The notes: generated from the sequence alone by a model not told the origin. DNA of 58,573 nt from JAZDFC01 sp043808235 (GCA_043808235.1 JAZDFC010000081.1:1-58573); one strand, 5' to 3'. Counted from the first letter of the stretch, positions 24,782 through 33,562 are shown. Made by a program: numbers and translations.

Positions 24782-25417
24782 TTAATCCTTCAGCCCGGTT
24801 AATACATCAATATGGTTGCCGTCGAACATTTCCTGTATCTTATTGAAGAAAATTACGAACAGGTAAATACCGACAAACAAATCAAGCAATACACCTATAT
24901 TTACGAGCATTGGCATTTCATTAGCAACGGAAAGTGAAAGAAGAAATATTCCATTCTCAAGCATCATGTAGCATAAAATGTGCGTGATAATTCTTTTTCG
25001 ATTTATAATTAAAAATAGGCTGGCGATAATCATCTCAATCGAAATTCCGAAGTAGAGAGGTTTAATTCCGACATCGACTTTCGCAGACCAGAATGCAGCG
25101 ACAAATCCAAAAATAAAAATCGCACTCGCAATGAGTAACGAATAGAATTGTGAGATGTAAGGCTCAATCTCACGCCCGATTTCGTTTTTGCGGATAACGG
25201 AAAGCAAGAAGAACGGAATCACGATACCTTTTATTATTAATGTTTCGAGACTGAGGAAAGCGATGTTCAGCCAATTGATTTCTTTGATATCCCAAACCAC
25301 AAGCAGAAAAAGAAGAAAGCCTTGCAGCGCGAGAGTTTTCACATAAGCTTCAAGCCGGCTTACAGCAAAAACATAAAGCATACTTGTGCCGAGCAAGATG
25401 ATGAGTATATCCGTCAT
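24782..25417 (-). CDS. Ehr membrane subunit, HyfE-like (NuoK-related)
   Basis: A 211-residue protein with six to seven helices, matching HyfE/'hydrogenase-4 component E', which contains a NuoK/MnhC-like core. The conserved acidic helix is seen in 'HILCYMMLENGIFLLSLSVANEMP' and the N-terminal part in 'FLSLETLIIKGIVIPFFL'. It links the antiporter-like subunits in the membrane arm. Its ATG overlaps the stop of the HyfC-like gene by four bases, indicating tight co-translation. Confidence 0.87.
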   Translation of the reverse strand: MTDILIILLGTSMLYVFAVSRLEAYVKTLALQGFLLFLLVVWDIKEINWLNIAFLSLETLIIKGIVIPFFLLSVIRKNEIGREIEPYISQFYSLLIASAIFIFGFVAAFWSAKVDVGIKPLYFGISIEMIIASLFLIINRKRIITHILCYMMLENGIFLLSLSVANEMPMLVNIGVLLDLFVGIYLFVIFFNKIQEMFDGNHIDVLTGLKD

Positions 25418-26337
25418 TTACCGCCTCCAAATAAAAAGAAAACAACAACGGCAAAAGACGTAACCGAAAGAGCCGTCATTAAATAAACAAATTGCGGAAC
25501 ATGCGACATTCTCGAACGCGCGATTAAAGACTCAATCAAACCAACCGCCATAAAAACTAAAACAAGAATTAGCGCGAGTAAGCATAAAGCCCCGCCGATA
25601 TTGAGGTACGACGGGATCAACAGATTCGCAATCAATAACGAAATTGCAACCATTTTTAAAGCAGCTGCATATAAAATGAATGCTAAATCCGGACCGGAAT
25701 TGTCCAAAATCATTACTTCGTGAATCATTGTTAATTCAAGATGAGTGTTCGGATCGTCAACCGGAACCCTACTGCCTTCGGTTAACAGCATTATGAACAA
25801 CGAAATAACCAATAATATTTTTACGAGAAGTGTGTAGCCTGCGCTTTCACTTAAAATCGTGAAGATAGATTCGAATGAAGTTTGCCGGGTAAGCAATGCG
25901 AGTGTTCCGAGAACAATGAAAAATGCGGGTTCAACAATCGTTGAGAAAGTAACTTCCCTGCTCGCGCCCATTCCTTCGAAAGGGCTGCCGGTATCAAGCG
26001 CCGCAATTACCGTCATGAATTTTGCAAATCCAAGCGCATAAGCAAACACAATGAAATCACCTGTAAAACTAATCGCGGAACCGATGAATGGTATAGGAAC
26101 AAAAAGCAGAGCAAAGAGAATGGATGCAATATTAATCGACGGAGTAATTTTGAAAACAAACGAGGTTGTTTTACTTATTACTTCGCCCTTACGCAGCAGT
26201 TTGTAAAAATCGTAGTACGGCTGAAGTAAAGGGGCACCTTTTCTGCCCGCCCAAATTGCTTTCACTTTGTTGATGAGCCCGATGAAAAACAAAGGCGAGA
26301 TAATGATAATCATAAGCACAATAATTTTTATCATCAT
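25414..26337 (-). CDS. Ehr membrane subunit, NuoH/HyfC-like
   Basis: A 307-residue membrane protein of the NuoH/HyfC family. It shows the conserved cytoplasmic loop signature 'AIWAGRKGAPLLQPYYDFYKLLRKGEV' and the later acidic segment 'LLTEGSRVPVDDPNTHLELTMIHEVM', which in complex I lines the path joining the catalytic arm to the proton channels. Eight helices are visible. It overlaps the HyfB-like and HyfE-like genes by four bases each. Confidence 0.92.
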   Translation of the reverse strand: MMIKIIVLMIIIISPLFFIGLINKVKAIWAGRKGAPLLQPYYDFYKLLRKGEVISKTTSFVFKITPSINIASILFALLFVPIPFIGSAISFTGDFIVFAYALGFAKFMTVIAALDTGSPFEGMGASREVTFSTIVEPAFFIVLGTLALLTRQTSFESIFTILSESAGYTLLVKILLVISLFIMLLTEGSRVPVDDPNTHLELTMIHEVMILDNSGPDLAFILYAAALKMVAISLLIANLLIPSYLNIGGALCLLALILVLVFMAVGLIESLIARSRMSHVPQFVYLMTALSVTSFAVVVFFLFGGGK

Positions 26338-28313
26338 TCACCCCCTATTATCCAGATGAGAAGAATAATCAAAAATATCAACCCGTACACAAGATATTGC
26401 TGCATTCTTCCGCTTTGAATCCATGATAATTTGTTCATCAACTTGTTAAGGAAGCGGAGCGGCGGCCGAATTAAAAATCGTTCGGAGAAATCCTGCGTAT
26501 GGCTTTCTAATGATGCCTGTGACGGGAACAGAACAGGTTCTTTGTCAACCTTTATTTTCTGCGGGATGAGTTCGCCAACCAAATTTAAAAACGGTTGAAC
26601 AAAAGAACTGCTTGTATATTGAATGCGGCTGCTTTCCGCCTGGTATCCGCAATCCCATGTTTTGAAAGTTTTTACTTCCCGTTTTCGCAGCAGGAGATTT
26701 CTAATTGAATAGAAGAAAAGGATCATCGCGAGAAATATTAATACTACTATTGAAAATTTATTGTAGATTGATGCAACTTCGATTAATTCTTGCATTGCGT
26801 GGCCAGGAATAAATTGTGTAACCACGCTTTTCAAAAGTGTTACTAATAATGCCGGAAATAAACCGATAACAAACATCGCAAAAATTAAAATGACCATCGG
26901 GTAAAGAAGCATTTTGTTTTCAGTTTTCGTAGGTGGATAATCTGTCCGCGGCGAACCAAGAAAAGCAATCCCGAATAACTTTGAAAAACTCAACAACGCG
27001 GCGGAACCGATAAATGCCAGTGCGGAAATTCCGAAAATAGAAAAGATGTTCAATACAAGACTTGAAACAGCAAAGTTTTTTGTTATTCCAAGATAAATTG
27101 CAAACTCGCCGATGAAGCCATTGAGAATCGGGAATCCGCAAATTGCGAGTGATGCAATTAAAAACATGACGGCAGTCCGCGGAAGGTGTTTCGCGAGCCC
27201 TCCAAGTTTATCGATGTTCCTTGTATGCGTATATGAATAAACTACCCCGGCTCCGTAAAACAAAACGCTTTTAAAAGTGAAGTGATTTATCGTGTGTAAT
27301 AATCCACCGAGAAAACCGAGCGCTGCAATTGGATAATATTCATAAACCAATCCAAGCATTCCAAGTCCAATGCCCGCGCCGATGATTCCGATATTCTCGA
27401 TGCTTGAATAAGCAAGTAACTTTTTAAAATCTTTTTGAGAAATAGTGTTCACAATTCCGATAATGCCGGTTACTAGTCCGAGAGTAAAAATCACGTAAGC
27501 CAAGACTATATCGGGTGAACCGGATAGAAGAATGATTCGAAGAATTCCGTAAATGCCGGTTTTAATCATCACGCCGGACATCAATGCCGATACACCGGTG
27601 GGCGCTGCGGGATGAGCCTTCGGAAGCCACGTGTGCATCGGGACAAACCCGGCTTTCGTTCCGAATCCTGCAAGGAATAAAACAAATAATAAAATTGCAT
27701 TGCTGCCGGAATTACCGAGAACACTTTTGAAAGAATTAAAATCGAGCGAGCCGGAAACCGCCGAAGTCCAACTGAAAGCGGCAATTAAAAATGCAGCGCC
27801 AATCTGCATCGCAATAAAATAATAGATGCCTGCTTTCCGAACATCTTCTTTGTTATTTTCGAAAGTTACAAGGAAGAAAGATGCGGCGGACATGATTTCC
27901 CAAACGACCAAAAATAAAATCGCATTCTGACATGTAACGACAAGCAGCATCGAGGTGAGCATCATTCCTAAAAAGAAATAGTAAGATGATAACGAATACT
28001 TGCCTCCTTCGTACATCTTCATATACCCGATTGAATAAACGGATGCTAATAGCCCGCCAAGGGAAATAATTAAAACAAAAACCGAAGCGAGAGGATCCAA
28101 TCGGAAAAAGCTATTTCCAATCGGTTCGGATAGCGAAAACATGATTTCGAATTGCCGTCCGTAAAGAAGAGAATTAAATACATCCGGCAGAATAAAAATC
28201 TGACTCACAGCAGTAAAAATTAGAAAGACTTTCCCTTTTAAGTTATCATTAAAAAAGATGGCGGCAATTCCACCGGCGAACAACAGTCCGGCACCGATAA
28301 AAAAGTTAACCAT
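26334..28313 (-). CDS. Ehr membrane subunit, large antiporter-like (HyfB/NuoL-like)
   Basis: A 659-residue subunit of the proton-antiporter family, about 16 helices. Signatures are 'FLVVWEIMSAASFFLVTFEN' (helix-5 Glu), 'TKAGFVPMHTWLPKAHPAAPTGVSALMSG' (helix 7/8), 'DFKKLLAYSSIENIGII' and 'LLHTINHFTFKSVLFYGAG'. A long C-terminal part with a cytosolic 'WDCGYQAESSRIQYTSSSF' segment is typical of HyfB. It translocates ions and is one of two antiporter-like subunits in this complex. It overlaps the upstream HTH/PtsN-like gene by eight bases. Confidence 0.92.
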   Translation of the reverse strand: MVNFFIGAGLLFAGGIAAIFFNDNLKGKVFLIFTAVSQIFILPDVFNSLLYGRQFEIMFSLSEPIGNSFFRLDPLASVFVLIISLGGLLASVYSIGYMKMYEGGKYSLSSYYFFLGMMLTSMLLVVTCQNAILFLVVWEIMSAASFFLVTFENNKEDVRKAGIYYFIAMQIGAAFLIAAFSWTSAVSGSLDFNSFKSVLGNSGSNAILLFVLFLAGFGTKAGFVPMHTWLPKAHPAAPTGVSALMSGVMIKTGIYGILRIILLSGSPDIVLAYVIFTLGLVTGIIGIVNTISQKDFKKLLAYSSIENIGIIGAGIGLGMLGLVYEYYPIAALGFLGGLLHTINHFTFKSVLFYGAGVVYSYTHTRNIDKLGGLAKHLPRTAVMFLIASLAICGFPILNGFIGEFAIYLGITKNFAVSSLVLNIFSIFGISALAFIGSAALLSFSKLFGIAFLGSPRTDYPPTKTENKMLLYPMVILIFAMFVIGLFPALLVTLLKSVVTQFIPGHAMQELIEVASIYNKFSIVVLIFLAMILFFYSIRNLLLRKREVKTFKTWDCGYQAESSRIQYTSSSFVQPFLNLVGELIPQKIKVDKEPVLFPSQASLESHTQDFSERFLIRPPLRFLNKLMNKLSWIQSGRMQQYLVYGLIFLIILLIWIIGGE

Positions 28314-28992
28314 TAATTTCGGACTCCCTTTTCTGCCATTCTTTTTCTTTCAGGTGTACGAATTCCAAAATACTTTCCTTCGGCGCTCTTTCTTTCAGCA
28401 TTGTTAAAAAGAATTCGCTTTGGCAAAGCTGCGATACTTTCGAAAGCGTTTCGAGATGCATCCTCGGACTCGCGGTTAACAATAAAAACATTGAGTGTAC
28501 CGGCTCGCCGTCGAGTGCGCTGAAATCAACCGGCTTTTTTAAGTAGCAGATTGAAACGCTCGCACTGCCGGGATTGGTGACAATCGGATTTCTCGGGTGG
28601 GGAATTGCAAGTCCCTTCCCGATTGCAGTCGGCATTAATTCTTCACGGCTTAATAAAGCAGAGAGAATTTCATCTTTTGCTAAATCCGGCGGAGTTGAAA
28701 TTTTGTCAATTGCACTTTTCAAAACCTCTCTTACGTTTTCACCTTCCACATCGGGAATGATTCCGCCTCTTTCAAGAAACGAAGTCAGTTCATAATGATT
28801 GACGCTGAGATTAATTAATGATGATGAGAGTTCAATCTTGTTGCTGAGTATCCATTCGTTTATTTCGGACTTATTAAATCTGTACTGGTAATTGATTTTG
28901 TAACAAGGGATTTTCTTTTCTTTAATCCAACGATAAACCGTTTTCTCGTTTACCTGGAGTAAATTTACGATGTCTTTTATCTTTAAATCCAT
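28306..28992 (-). CDS. HTH-domain/PTS EIIA (PtsN-like) fusion protein at the head of the Ehr operon
   Basis: A 228-residue two-domain protein. Residues ~1-50 are an excisionase/MerR-type helix-turn-helix ('IKDIVNLLQVNEKTVYRWIKEKKIPCYKI', continuing 'YRFNKSEINEWI'). Residues ~80-225 are a PTS-EIIA type 2 (PtsN, nitrogen-regulatory) domain: 'SALLSREELMPTAIGKGLAIPHPRNP' keeps the phospho-accepting histidine, and 'LTASPRMHLETLSKVSQL' is also typical. No sugar-specific PTS genes are near. The layout suggests DNA-binding or partner-binding switched by phosphorylation. It overlaps the HyfB-like start by eight bases, so it is co-translated with the Ehr complex and probably regulates it or responds to its state. 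A weak TTG...TAAATTTG-type promoter can be seen upstream on the minus strand. Confidence 0.88.
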   Translation of the reverse strand: MDLKIKDIVNLLQVNEKTVYRWIKEKKIPCYKINYQYRFNKSEINEWILSNKIELSSSLINLSVNHYELTSFLERGGIIPDVEGENVREVLKSAIDKISTPPDLAKDEILSALLSREELMPTAIGKGLAIPHPRNPIVTNPGSASVSICYLKKPVDFSALDGEPVHSMFLLLTASPRMHLETLSKVSQLCQSEFFLTMLKERAPKESILEFVHLKEKEWQKRESEING

Positions 28993-29343
28993 AAATGCAA
29001 TTTTTTTGAGCCAAATTTACGGATTACGGATGAAAGTACCAAGAACGGGAATTAATGGCAGTAATGTGCAAAGATGTCCGAAGGAGAAAGTGGAGAATGT
29101 CAAATGGACGATGGAAATTGAAAGTGTGAGAAGGATTTTAAAATACTTCATTGTGAGCTCATTTAATGTATTCCCGGTAATATCTGGAAAACCTCAAATC
29201 AGTGTAGGCAGTGCACTATTAAGGCGGTTAAGAATTTTTTACGATTCAATTCTTTAAAAACTGGAAATCTTTCTTCGCAACTTTTCCCTTGAAACGCATT
29301 CACTTAATCAATATGTTACAAAAAACAAAATAACGAGATAAGT
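28993..29343. other. Divergent intergenic region, no gene seen
   Basis: About 350 bases between the leftward Ehr operon and the rightward DUF362 gene. A 95-codon plus-strand frame here (28970-29257) overlaps the Ehr leader and resembles nothing I know. I see a good promoter for the rightward gene at 29289 and nothing else. It is likely the regulatory region of both redox operons. Confidence 0.6.
29289..29317 (+). promoter_or_regulatory. Promoter of the DUF362/polyferredoxin operon
   Basis: TTGAAA (29289-29294), 17-base spacer, TATGTT (29312-29317), 26 bases before the ATG at 29344. Confidence 0.5.
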
Positions 29344-30261
29344 ATGAAAAGAAGAGACTTTATTAAAACCGCAGGTATCACAGCTGGTTTGGCATTAACC
29401 ACACCTGGAATAGCAGGAAAATTATTTGCGCGAAAATCATTTACACCACCGGAAAGTTATGATCTCGTTGCTGTTAAAAACGGTGAACCGGATGTTATGT
29501 TTGATGAGGCTATAAAACATCTTGGCGGAATGAAATCCTTCGTAAAAAAAGGTCAAAAGGTACTTGTAAAACCGAACATCGGCTGGGATACAACACCCGA
29601 ACGTGCCGCAAATACACATCCCAAACTTGTTAAAAGAATAATTGAACAATGCTATAATGCCGGCGCAAAAGAAGTATATATTTTTGATCATACTTGCGAT
29701 GATTGGAAACGATGTTATGAAAATAGCGGTATTGAAAAAGCCGTGAAAGATGCGGGCGGGAAAATCGTACCCGGTAATACCGAAAGCTACTACCAGGAAG
29801 TTAAAATAAATTCCGGCAAAAATTTGAAGAGCGCAAAAATCCACGAGCTTCTTCTCGACTGCGATGTATTTTTGAATGTCCCGGTTTTGAAAGATCACGG
29901 TTCAGCTCGCCTTACAATTTCTATGAAGAACCACATGGGAGTAGTTTGGGACAGAGGTTACTGGCATAGAAACGATTTACACCAGTGTATTGCAGACTTT
30001 GCTGCTTATCGCAAACCGGATTTGAATATTGTTGACGCTTACAACGTGATGAAACAGAACGGACCGCGCGGAGTTTCAACCGCAGATATTGTAAAAATGA
30101 AATCCCTTATTATCTCAAGAGACCAGGTTGCCGCAGATACTGCAGCTGCAAAGTTGCTAGGATTTGAGCCGAAGAATGTTTCGTACATCGAACTGGCTAA
30201 TGAATTGGGTGTCGGTAAAATGGATTTGAATTCACTTTCGATTAAGCGAGTCATTCTATAG
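29344..30261 (+). CDS. Tat-exported DUF362 protein
   Basis: A 305-residue protein with a clear twin-arginine signal (MKRRDFIKTAGITAGLAL), so it is exported folded, probably with a cofactor. The rest is DUF362: 'GQKVLVKPNIGWDTTPERAANTHPKLV', 'DHTCDDWKRCYENSGI', 'DVFLNVPVLKDHGSARLTISMKNHMG', and a late 'AADTAAAKLLGF'. The family is found with iron-sulfur proteins but its reaction is unknown. Only four bases separate it from the polyferredoxin gene, so the two are very likely partners. Confidence 0.88.
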   Translation: MKRRDFIKTAGITAGLALTTPGIAGKLFARKSFTPPESYDLVAVKNGEPDVMFDEAIKHLGGMKSFVKKGQKVLVKPNIGWDTTPERAANTHPKLVKRIIEQCYNAGAKEVYIFDHTCDDWKRCYENSGIEKAVKDAGGKIVPGNTESYYQEVKINSGKNLKSAKIHELLLDCDVFLNVPVLKDHGSARLTISMKNHMGVVWDRGYWHRNDLHQCIADFAAYRKPDLNIVDAYNVMKQNGPRGVSTADIVKMKSLIISRDQVAADTAAAKLLGFEPKNVSYIELANELGVGKMDLNSLSIKRVIL

Positions 30262-30265
30262 CCAA

Positions 30266-31837
30266 ATGAATTATTCCATTTTGAAAAAAATCAGAGTTGC
30301 AGTATCGCTGATATTTTTTATCAGCCTCACCCTGCTGTTCCTGGATTACAACGAATTTATACCGGCGGGAGTAAAAAAAATATTCACAGCAGTCCAATTT
30401 ATTCCCGCACTTTTGAAATTTATTACACTCGTCAATCTTACCGGGATCGGATTATTCATTGTCTTAGTTCTCACTATTCTTTTCGGGAGAGTTTATTGCT
30501 CGTCGATTTGTCCGCTCGGTACGTTACAGGATATCGTTAATTTTATTTCAAAAAAGTTAAGAGGCAAAAAGAAGAGCAGAACAAAATATGATAAGCCGAA
30601 TACAATTTTCCGTTTAACATTTTTGATATTGTCCGTTGCCTCGATTGTATCTGGTGAATTAATAATCTTATATATACTTGACCCTTACAGCAATTACGGC
30701 CGAATCGTCGGCAATTTATTTCGCCCGGTTTTCGTGACAATCAATAACCTGCTTTCATCATTGCTTGTCGGCTTCGATGTTTATTCAGTCTCGCCAATCG
30801 ATTTAAAGAAATTCGCGCTACTTCCAATCGGAATATCCGCCATAATTTTAGGAATTGTTTTTCTACTATCGTTTTTCAACGGAAGATTATTTTGTAATTC
30901 ATTCTGCCCTATCGGAACTTTGCTCGGATACATGTCAAAATTTTCCTTATTCAAAGTAAGAATTAATAAAGCCGAATGTCTTTCATGCGGTGTTTGCGAG
31001 TTTTCATGTAAATCCAACTGCATCAATAGCGCAGAGAAATATATTGATACTACCCGATGTGTTGATTGTTTTAATTGCTTAACGGTTTGTCCAACCGAAG
31101 GAATTAAATATTCTGCGAGAATCGGATTTGAGAAACACGAAGTATCAGAAAGTTCGATTGATGTAAGACGCAGAAACTTTATCGGTTCGATTGCAACATT
31201 CTTTTTATCATCATCGATTATTGTCCGTGCGCAGAAAAAAATTGATGTAAAGGTGATGAATAAAATATTAGTCATGCCTGAATTCCCAATTTCTCCACCG
31301 GGCGCCGGAAGCATCGAAAGATTTAATTCATTATGCACTGCGTGTAATCTATGCGTTAGTACATGCCCAACACAGGTGTTGCAGCCATCATTTTTGGAAT
31401 ATGGATTTACAAAAATGCTTCAGCCGCGAATGGATAACTTAGCAGGATTCTGTAACTACGAATGTAACGCCTGTACAGAAGTGTGTCCCACCGGCGCACT
31501 GCTACCGCTCCCGCTTGAAAAGAAAAAATTAACCCAGCTCGGCATAGCAGTATTCTTAAAAGAAAACTGCATAGTACTGACTCAAAAAACAGAGTGCGGC
31601 GCTTGTTCGGAACACTGCCCGACAAAAGCAGTACATATGATTCCCTATTATGGATTACGTCTTCCCGAAGTTAGAATTGATTATTGCATTGGCTGCGGCG
31701 CATGTGAATATGCTTGCCCGACAGTCCCCAACAAAGCTATTTATGTTGATGGTAATAAAATTCATACCGCGGCTAAAAAGCCCGCTGAAGAAAAGCCTGC
31801 CGAAACATTCGACACAAAAGAGGAATTTCCCTTCTAA
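30266..31837 (+). CDS. Membrane polyferredoxin: NapH-like half fused to MauM/NapG-like half
   Basis: A 523-residue protein. The N-terminal half (~1-290) is NapH-like: membrane helices with two CxxxCP motifs ('GRVYCSSICPLG', 'GRLFCNSFCPIG'), then two 4Fe-4S motifs ('CLSCGVCEFSC', 'CVDCFNCLTVCP'). At residue ~308 comes 'RRRNFIGSIATFFLSSSII', a twin-arginine-like motif plus hydrophobic stretch. The C-terminal half has further clusters of the MauM/NapG type: 'CTACNLCVSTCP', 'CNYECNACTEVCP', 'CGACSEHCP' and 'CIGCGACEYACP'. The likely role is electron transfer across the membrane between quinol or a cytoplasmic carrier and the Tat-exported DUF362 partner; the donor is unknown. Confidence 0.88.
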   Translation: MNYSILKKIRVAVSLIFFISLTLLFLDYNEFIPAGVKKIFTAVQFIPALLKFITLVNLTGIGLFIVLVLTILFGRVYCSSICPLGTLQDIVNFISKKLRGKKKSRTKYDKPNTIFRLTFLILSVASIVSGELIILYILDPYSNYGRIVGNLFRPVFVTINNLLSSLLVGFDVYSVSPIDLKKFALLPIGISAIILGIVFLLSFFNGRLFCNSFCPIGTLLGYMSKFSLFKVRINKAECLSCGVCEFSCKSNCINSAEKYIDTTRCVDCFNCLTVCPTEGIKYSARIGFEKHEVSESSIDVRRRNFIGSIATFFLSSSIIVRAQKKIDVKVMNKILVMPEFPISPPGAGSIERFNSLCTACNLCVSTCPTQVLQPSFLEYGFTKMLQPRMDNLAGFCNYECNACTEVCPTGALLPLPLEKKKLTQLGIAVFLKENCIVLTQKTECGACSEHCPTKAVHMIPYYGLRLPEVRIDYCIGCGACEYACPTVPNKAIYVDGNKIHTAAKKPAEEKPAETFDTKEEFPF

Positions 31838-31906
31838 TATCTTTTTGATTGCACAGGAAATCTTTTTATTTTCAATGCATTAAAAGAAATCAATTCATTT
31901 ATTTCA

Positions 31907-32122
31907 ATGAATTTGAGAAAAAACAAAAATATCGACGCAAAATTAAAACGGTCCAATGACCGTTACCTCGGCGGAGTATGCGGTGGTATTGCGGATTATA
32001 TCGGCATGAAACATTTGACATTCAGAATTATCTGGTCTGTTCTGACTTTAATCTCATTAATAATTCCCGGGTTGCTAACTTACGCCATCTTATGGATTAT
32101 TATGTTTCCGCCGGAAGAATAA
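31907..32122 (+). CDS. PspC-domain membrane protein
   Basis: A 71-residue protein with one PspC domain: 'RSNDRYLGGVCGGIADYIGM' followed by one to two hydrophobic segments ending 'LWIIMFPPEE'. PspC proteins sit in the inner membrane and are tied to envelope stress response. No other psp gene is close. It lies 32 bases before the ATP-cone/kinase gene. Confidence 0.85.
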   Translation: MNLRKNKNIDAKLKRSNDRYLGGVCGGIADYIGMKHLTFRIIWSVLTLISLIIPGLLTYAILWIIMFPPEE

Positions 32123-32154
32123 AAAGAAATAAAAAAAAAGAATGAGGAATTCCG

Positions 32155-33495
32155 ATGCCTGAAGTAACTCACGTAATTAAAAGAAGTGGGGCGGTTGTCC
32201 CTTATAAAAAAGAAAGAATAGCCAATGCTGTTTACCGTGCTGCAGTTGCCGTCGGCGGCAGGGACAAAGAGAAAGCGGCTCTGCTTGCCGAGGATGTTGA
32301 AAAATTACTATTTGAAAAATGCGCCGACGGTCATGTTCCACATATCGAGGAGGTGCAGGATATCGTTGAGAAAGTGTTAATTGAAAACGGTCACGCTAAA
32401 GTTGCAAAAGAATATATTCTCTACCGCAACGAAAGAAATATCAAACGGAAAGCAACATCGGAGAAAGCCTCCAATCCATCCGAGAATGTTCCGTGGGCAA
32501 AAATATGGCGAGTGCTCGATTGGGCGATGAAATATAAATTAAACACAATCGAAGTCATGAACTCAAGAATTAGAAGCGGCGAGTTCCCGCAGATTGTTCA
32601 CGAGTGTGAAGCAGCTTATGAAGATAACCTTGATATGGCTGCCGATTTGATAATCCAGCGTGCATACGAAATTAAAATGGTTTTTATCTCCGGTCCATCA
32701 TCTTCCGGCAAGACAACAACTACAATGAAATTGGAACATCGCCTCAAGCAGAAGGGATTAAAATTCGTCGCGCTCAATGTTGATAATTATTTTTATGATC
32801 TCGAAGTTCATCCGAAAGATGAGTTTGGCGATTATGATTTCGAAACGCCGCAAGCTCTTGATTTGGAAATGATTGACGACCATTTGCGCAGACTTGCTTC
32901 CGGTGAAGAAGTGAAAATTCCATTTTATGATTTTAAAAACGGTAAGCGCCATCTCGAACAAACACCAATGAAACTTGGAGAGAATGAAATTCTAATTATC
33001 GATTGTCTCCACGGTTTGTATCCAAAAATGAGCGAACACATTCCGGCAAATCAAAAATTCAAAGTGTACATTGAGCCTTTAATGCAGATGAAGGGACCGG
33101 AAGGTAAATACATTCGTTGGACAGACATAAGATTGATGAGAAGGATGCTGCGTGACATGAAATTCCGGGCATATCAGCCGCAGCAGACGCTCGAGCACTG
33201 GCATTATGTGCGGACGAGCGAGATGCGTCATATTATTCCTTACATCAATTCAACAGATTTTATAATCAACAGCGCAATGCCGTATGAGTTGGCAATTTAT
33301 TCCGCCAAGCTAAAAAACCAATTTGCCGAATGGGTAGATAAATACAAAACCGATCCGTTGCGGGGAGACGCTTTTATTCGCGCATCGAGAGTTTTCGGAT
33401 TTCTAAATTCGGTAATTTCGATTGAGGACGAATCGCCTATTCCCGGTGATTCTGTGATACGCGAGTTTATTGGTGGAAGCACGTTGAAATATTAA
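32155..33495 (+). CDS. ATP-cone domain fused to a uridine-kinase-like nucleoside kinase
   Basis: A 446-residue fusion. Residues ~5-95 are an ATP-cone ('HVIKRSGAVVPYKKERIANAVYRAA', ending 'KEYILYRNERN'), the nucleotide-sensing module of ribonucleotide reductases and NrdR. Residues ~170-400 are a P-loop kinase of the uridine kinase/phosphoribulokinase family: Walker A 'ISGPSSSGKTTTT', 'LNVDNYFYDLEVHPKDEFGDYDFE' and 'FYDFKNGKR'. It would phosphorylate uridine or cytidine, perhaps with feedback by (d)ATP through the cone, which is inference. The AT-rich stretch before the ATG carries GAATGAGGAATTCCG, which includes a GAGG ribosome site. Confidence 0.87.
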   Translation: MPEVTHVIKRSGAVVPYKKERIANAVYRAAVAVGGRDKEKAALLAEDVEKLLFEKCADGHVPHIEEVQDIVEKVLIENGHAKVAKEYILYRNERNIKRKATSEKASNPSENVPWAKIWRVLDWAMKYKLNTIEVMNSRIRSGEFPQIVHECEAAYEDNLDMAADLIIQRAYEIKMVFISGPSSSGKTTTTMKLEHRLKQKGLKFVALNVDNYFYDLEVHPKDEFGDYDFETPQALDLEMIDDHLRRLASGEEVKIPFYDFKNGKRHLEQTPMKLGENEILIIDCLHGLYPKMSEHIPANQKFKVYIEPLMQMKGPEGKYIRWTDIRLMRRMLRDMKFRAYQPQQTLEHWHYVRTSEMRHIIPYINSTDFIINSAMPYELAIYSAKLKNQFAEWVDKYKTDPLRGDAFIRASRVFGFLNSVISIEDESPIPGDSVIREFIGGSTLKY

Positions 33496-33503
33496 TAACA
33501 ATA

Positions 33504-33562
33504 CTTTGTGTCTTCGTGACTTGGTGGCGAGACTCCTCTAATGCCATGAAGGCACTAAGACG
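33504..33562. repeat. Dispersed hairpin repeat, copy D (inverted core)
   Basis: CTTTGTGTCTTCGTGACTTG, then GTGGCGA, a short AT-rich centre, ATGCCATGAAGGCACTAAG. The core arm GTGACTTGGTGGCGA equals the reverse complement of the right arm of copy C, so this copy is in the opposite orientation to B and C. It sits just after the kinase stop codon. Confidence 0.75.

Noticed and set aside
28970..29257. 95-codon plus-strand frame in the Ehr/DUF362 divergent region
   Set aside because: No recognisable family, overlaps the start of the HTH-PtsN gene on the other strand, and fills an expected regulatory region.
29437..29898. 153-codon minus-strand frame
   Set aside because: Antisense shadow of the DUF362 gene.
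30781..31338. 185-codon minus-strand frame
   Set aside because: Antisense shadow inside the polyferredoxin gene, which has clear cysteine motifs on the plus strand.
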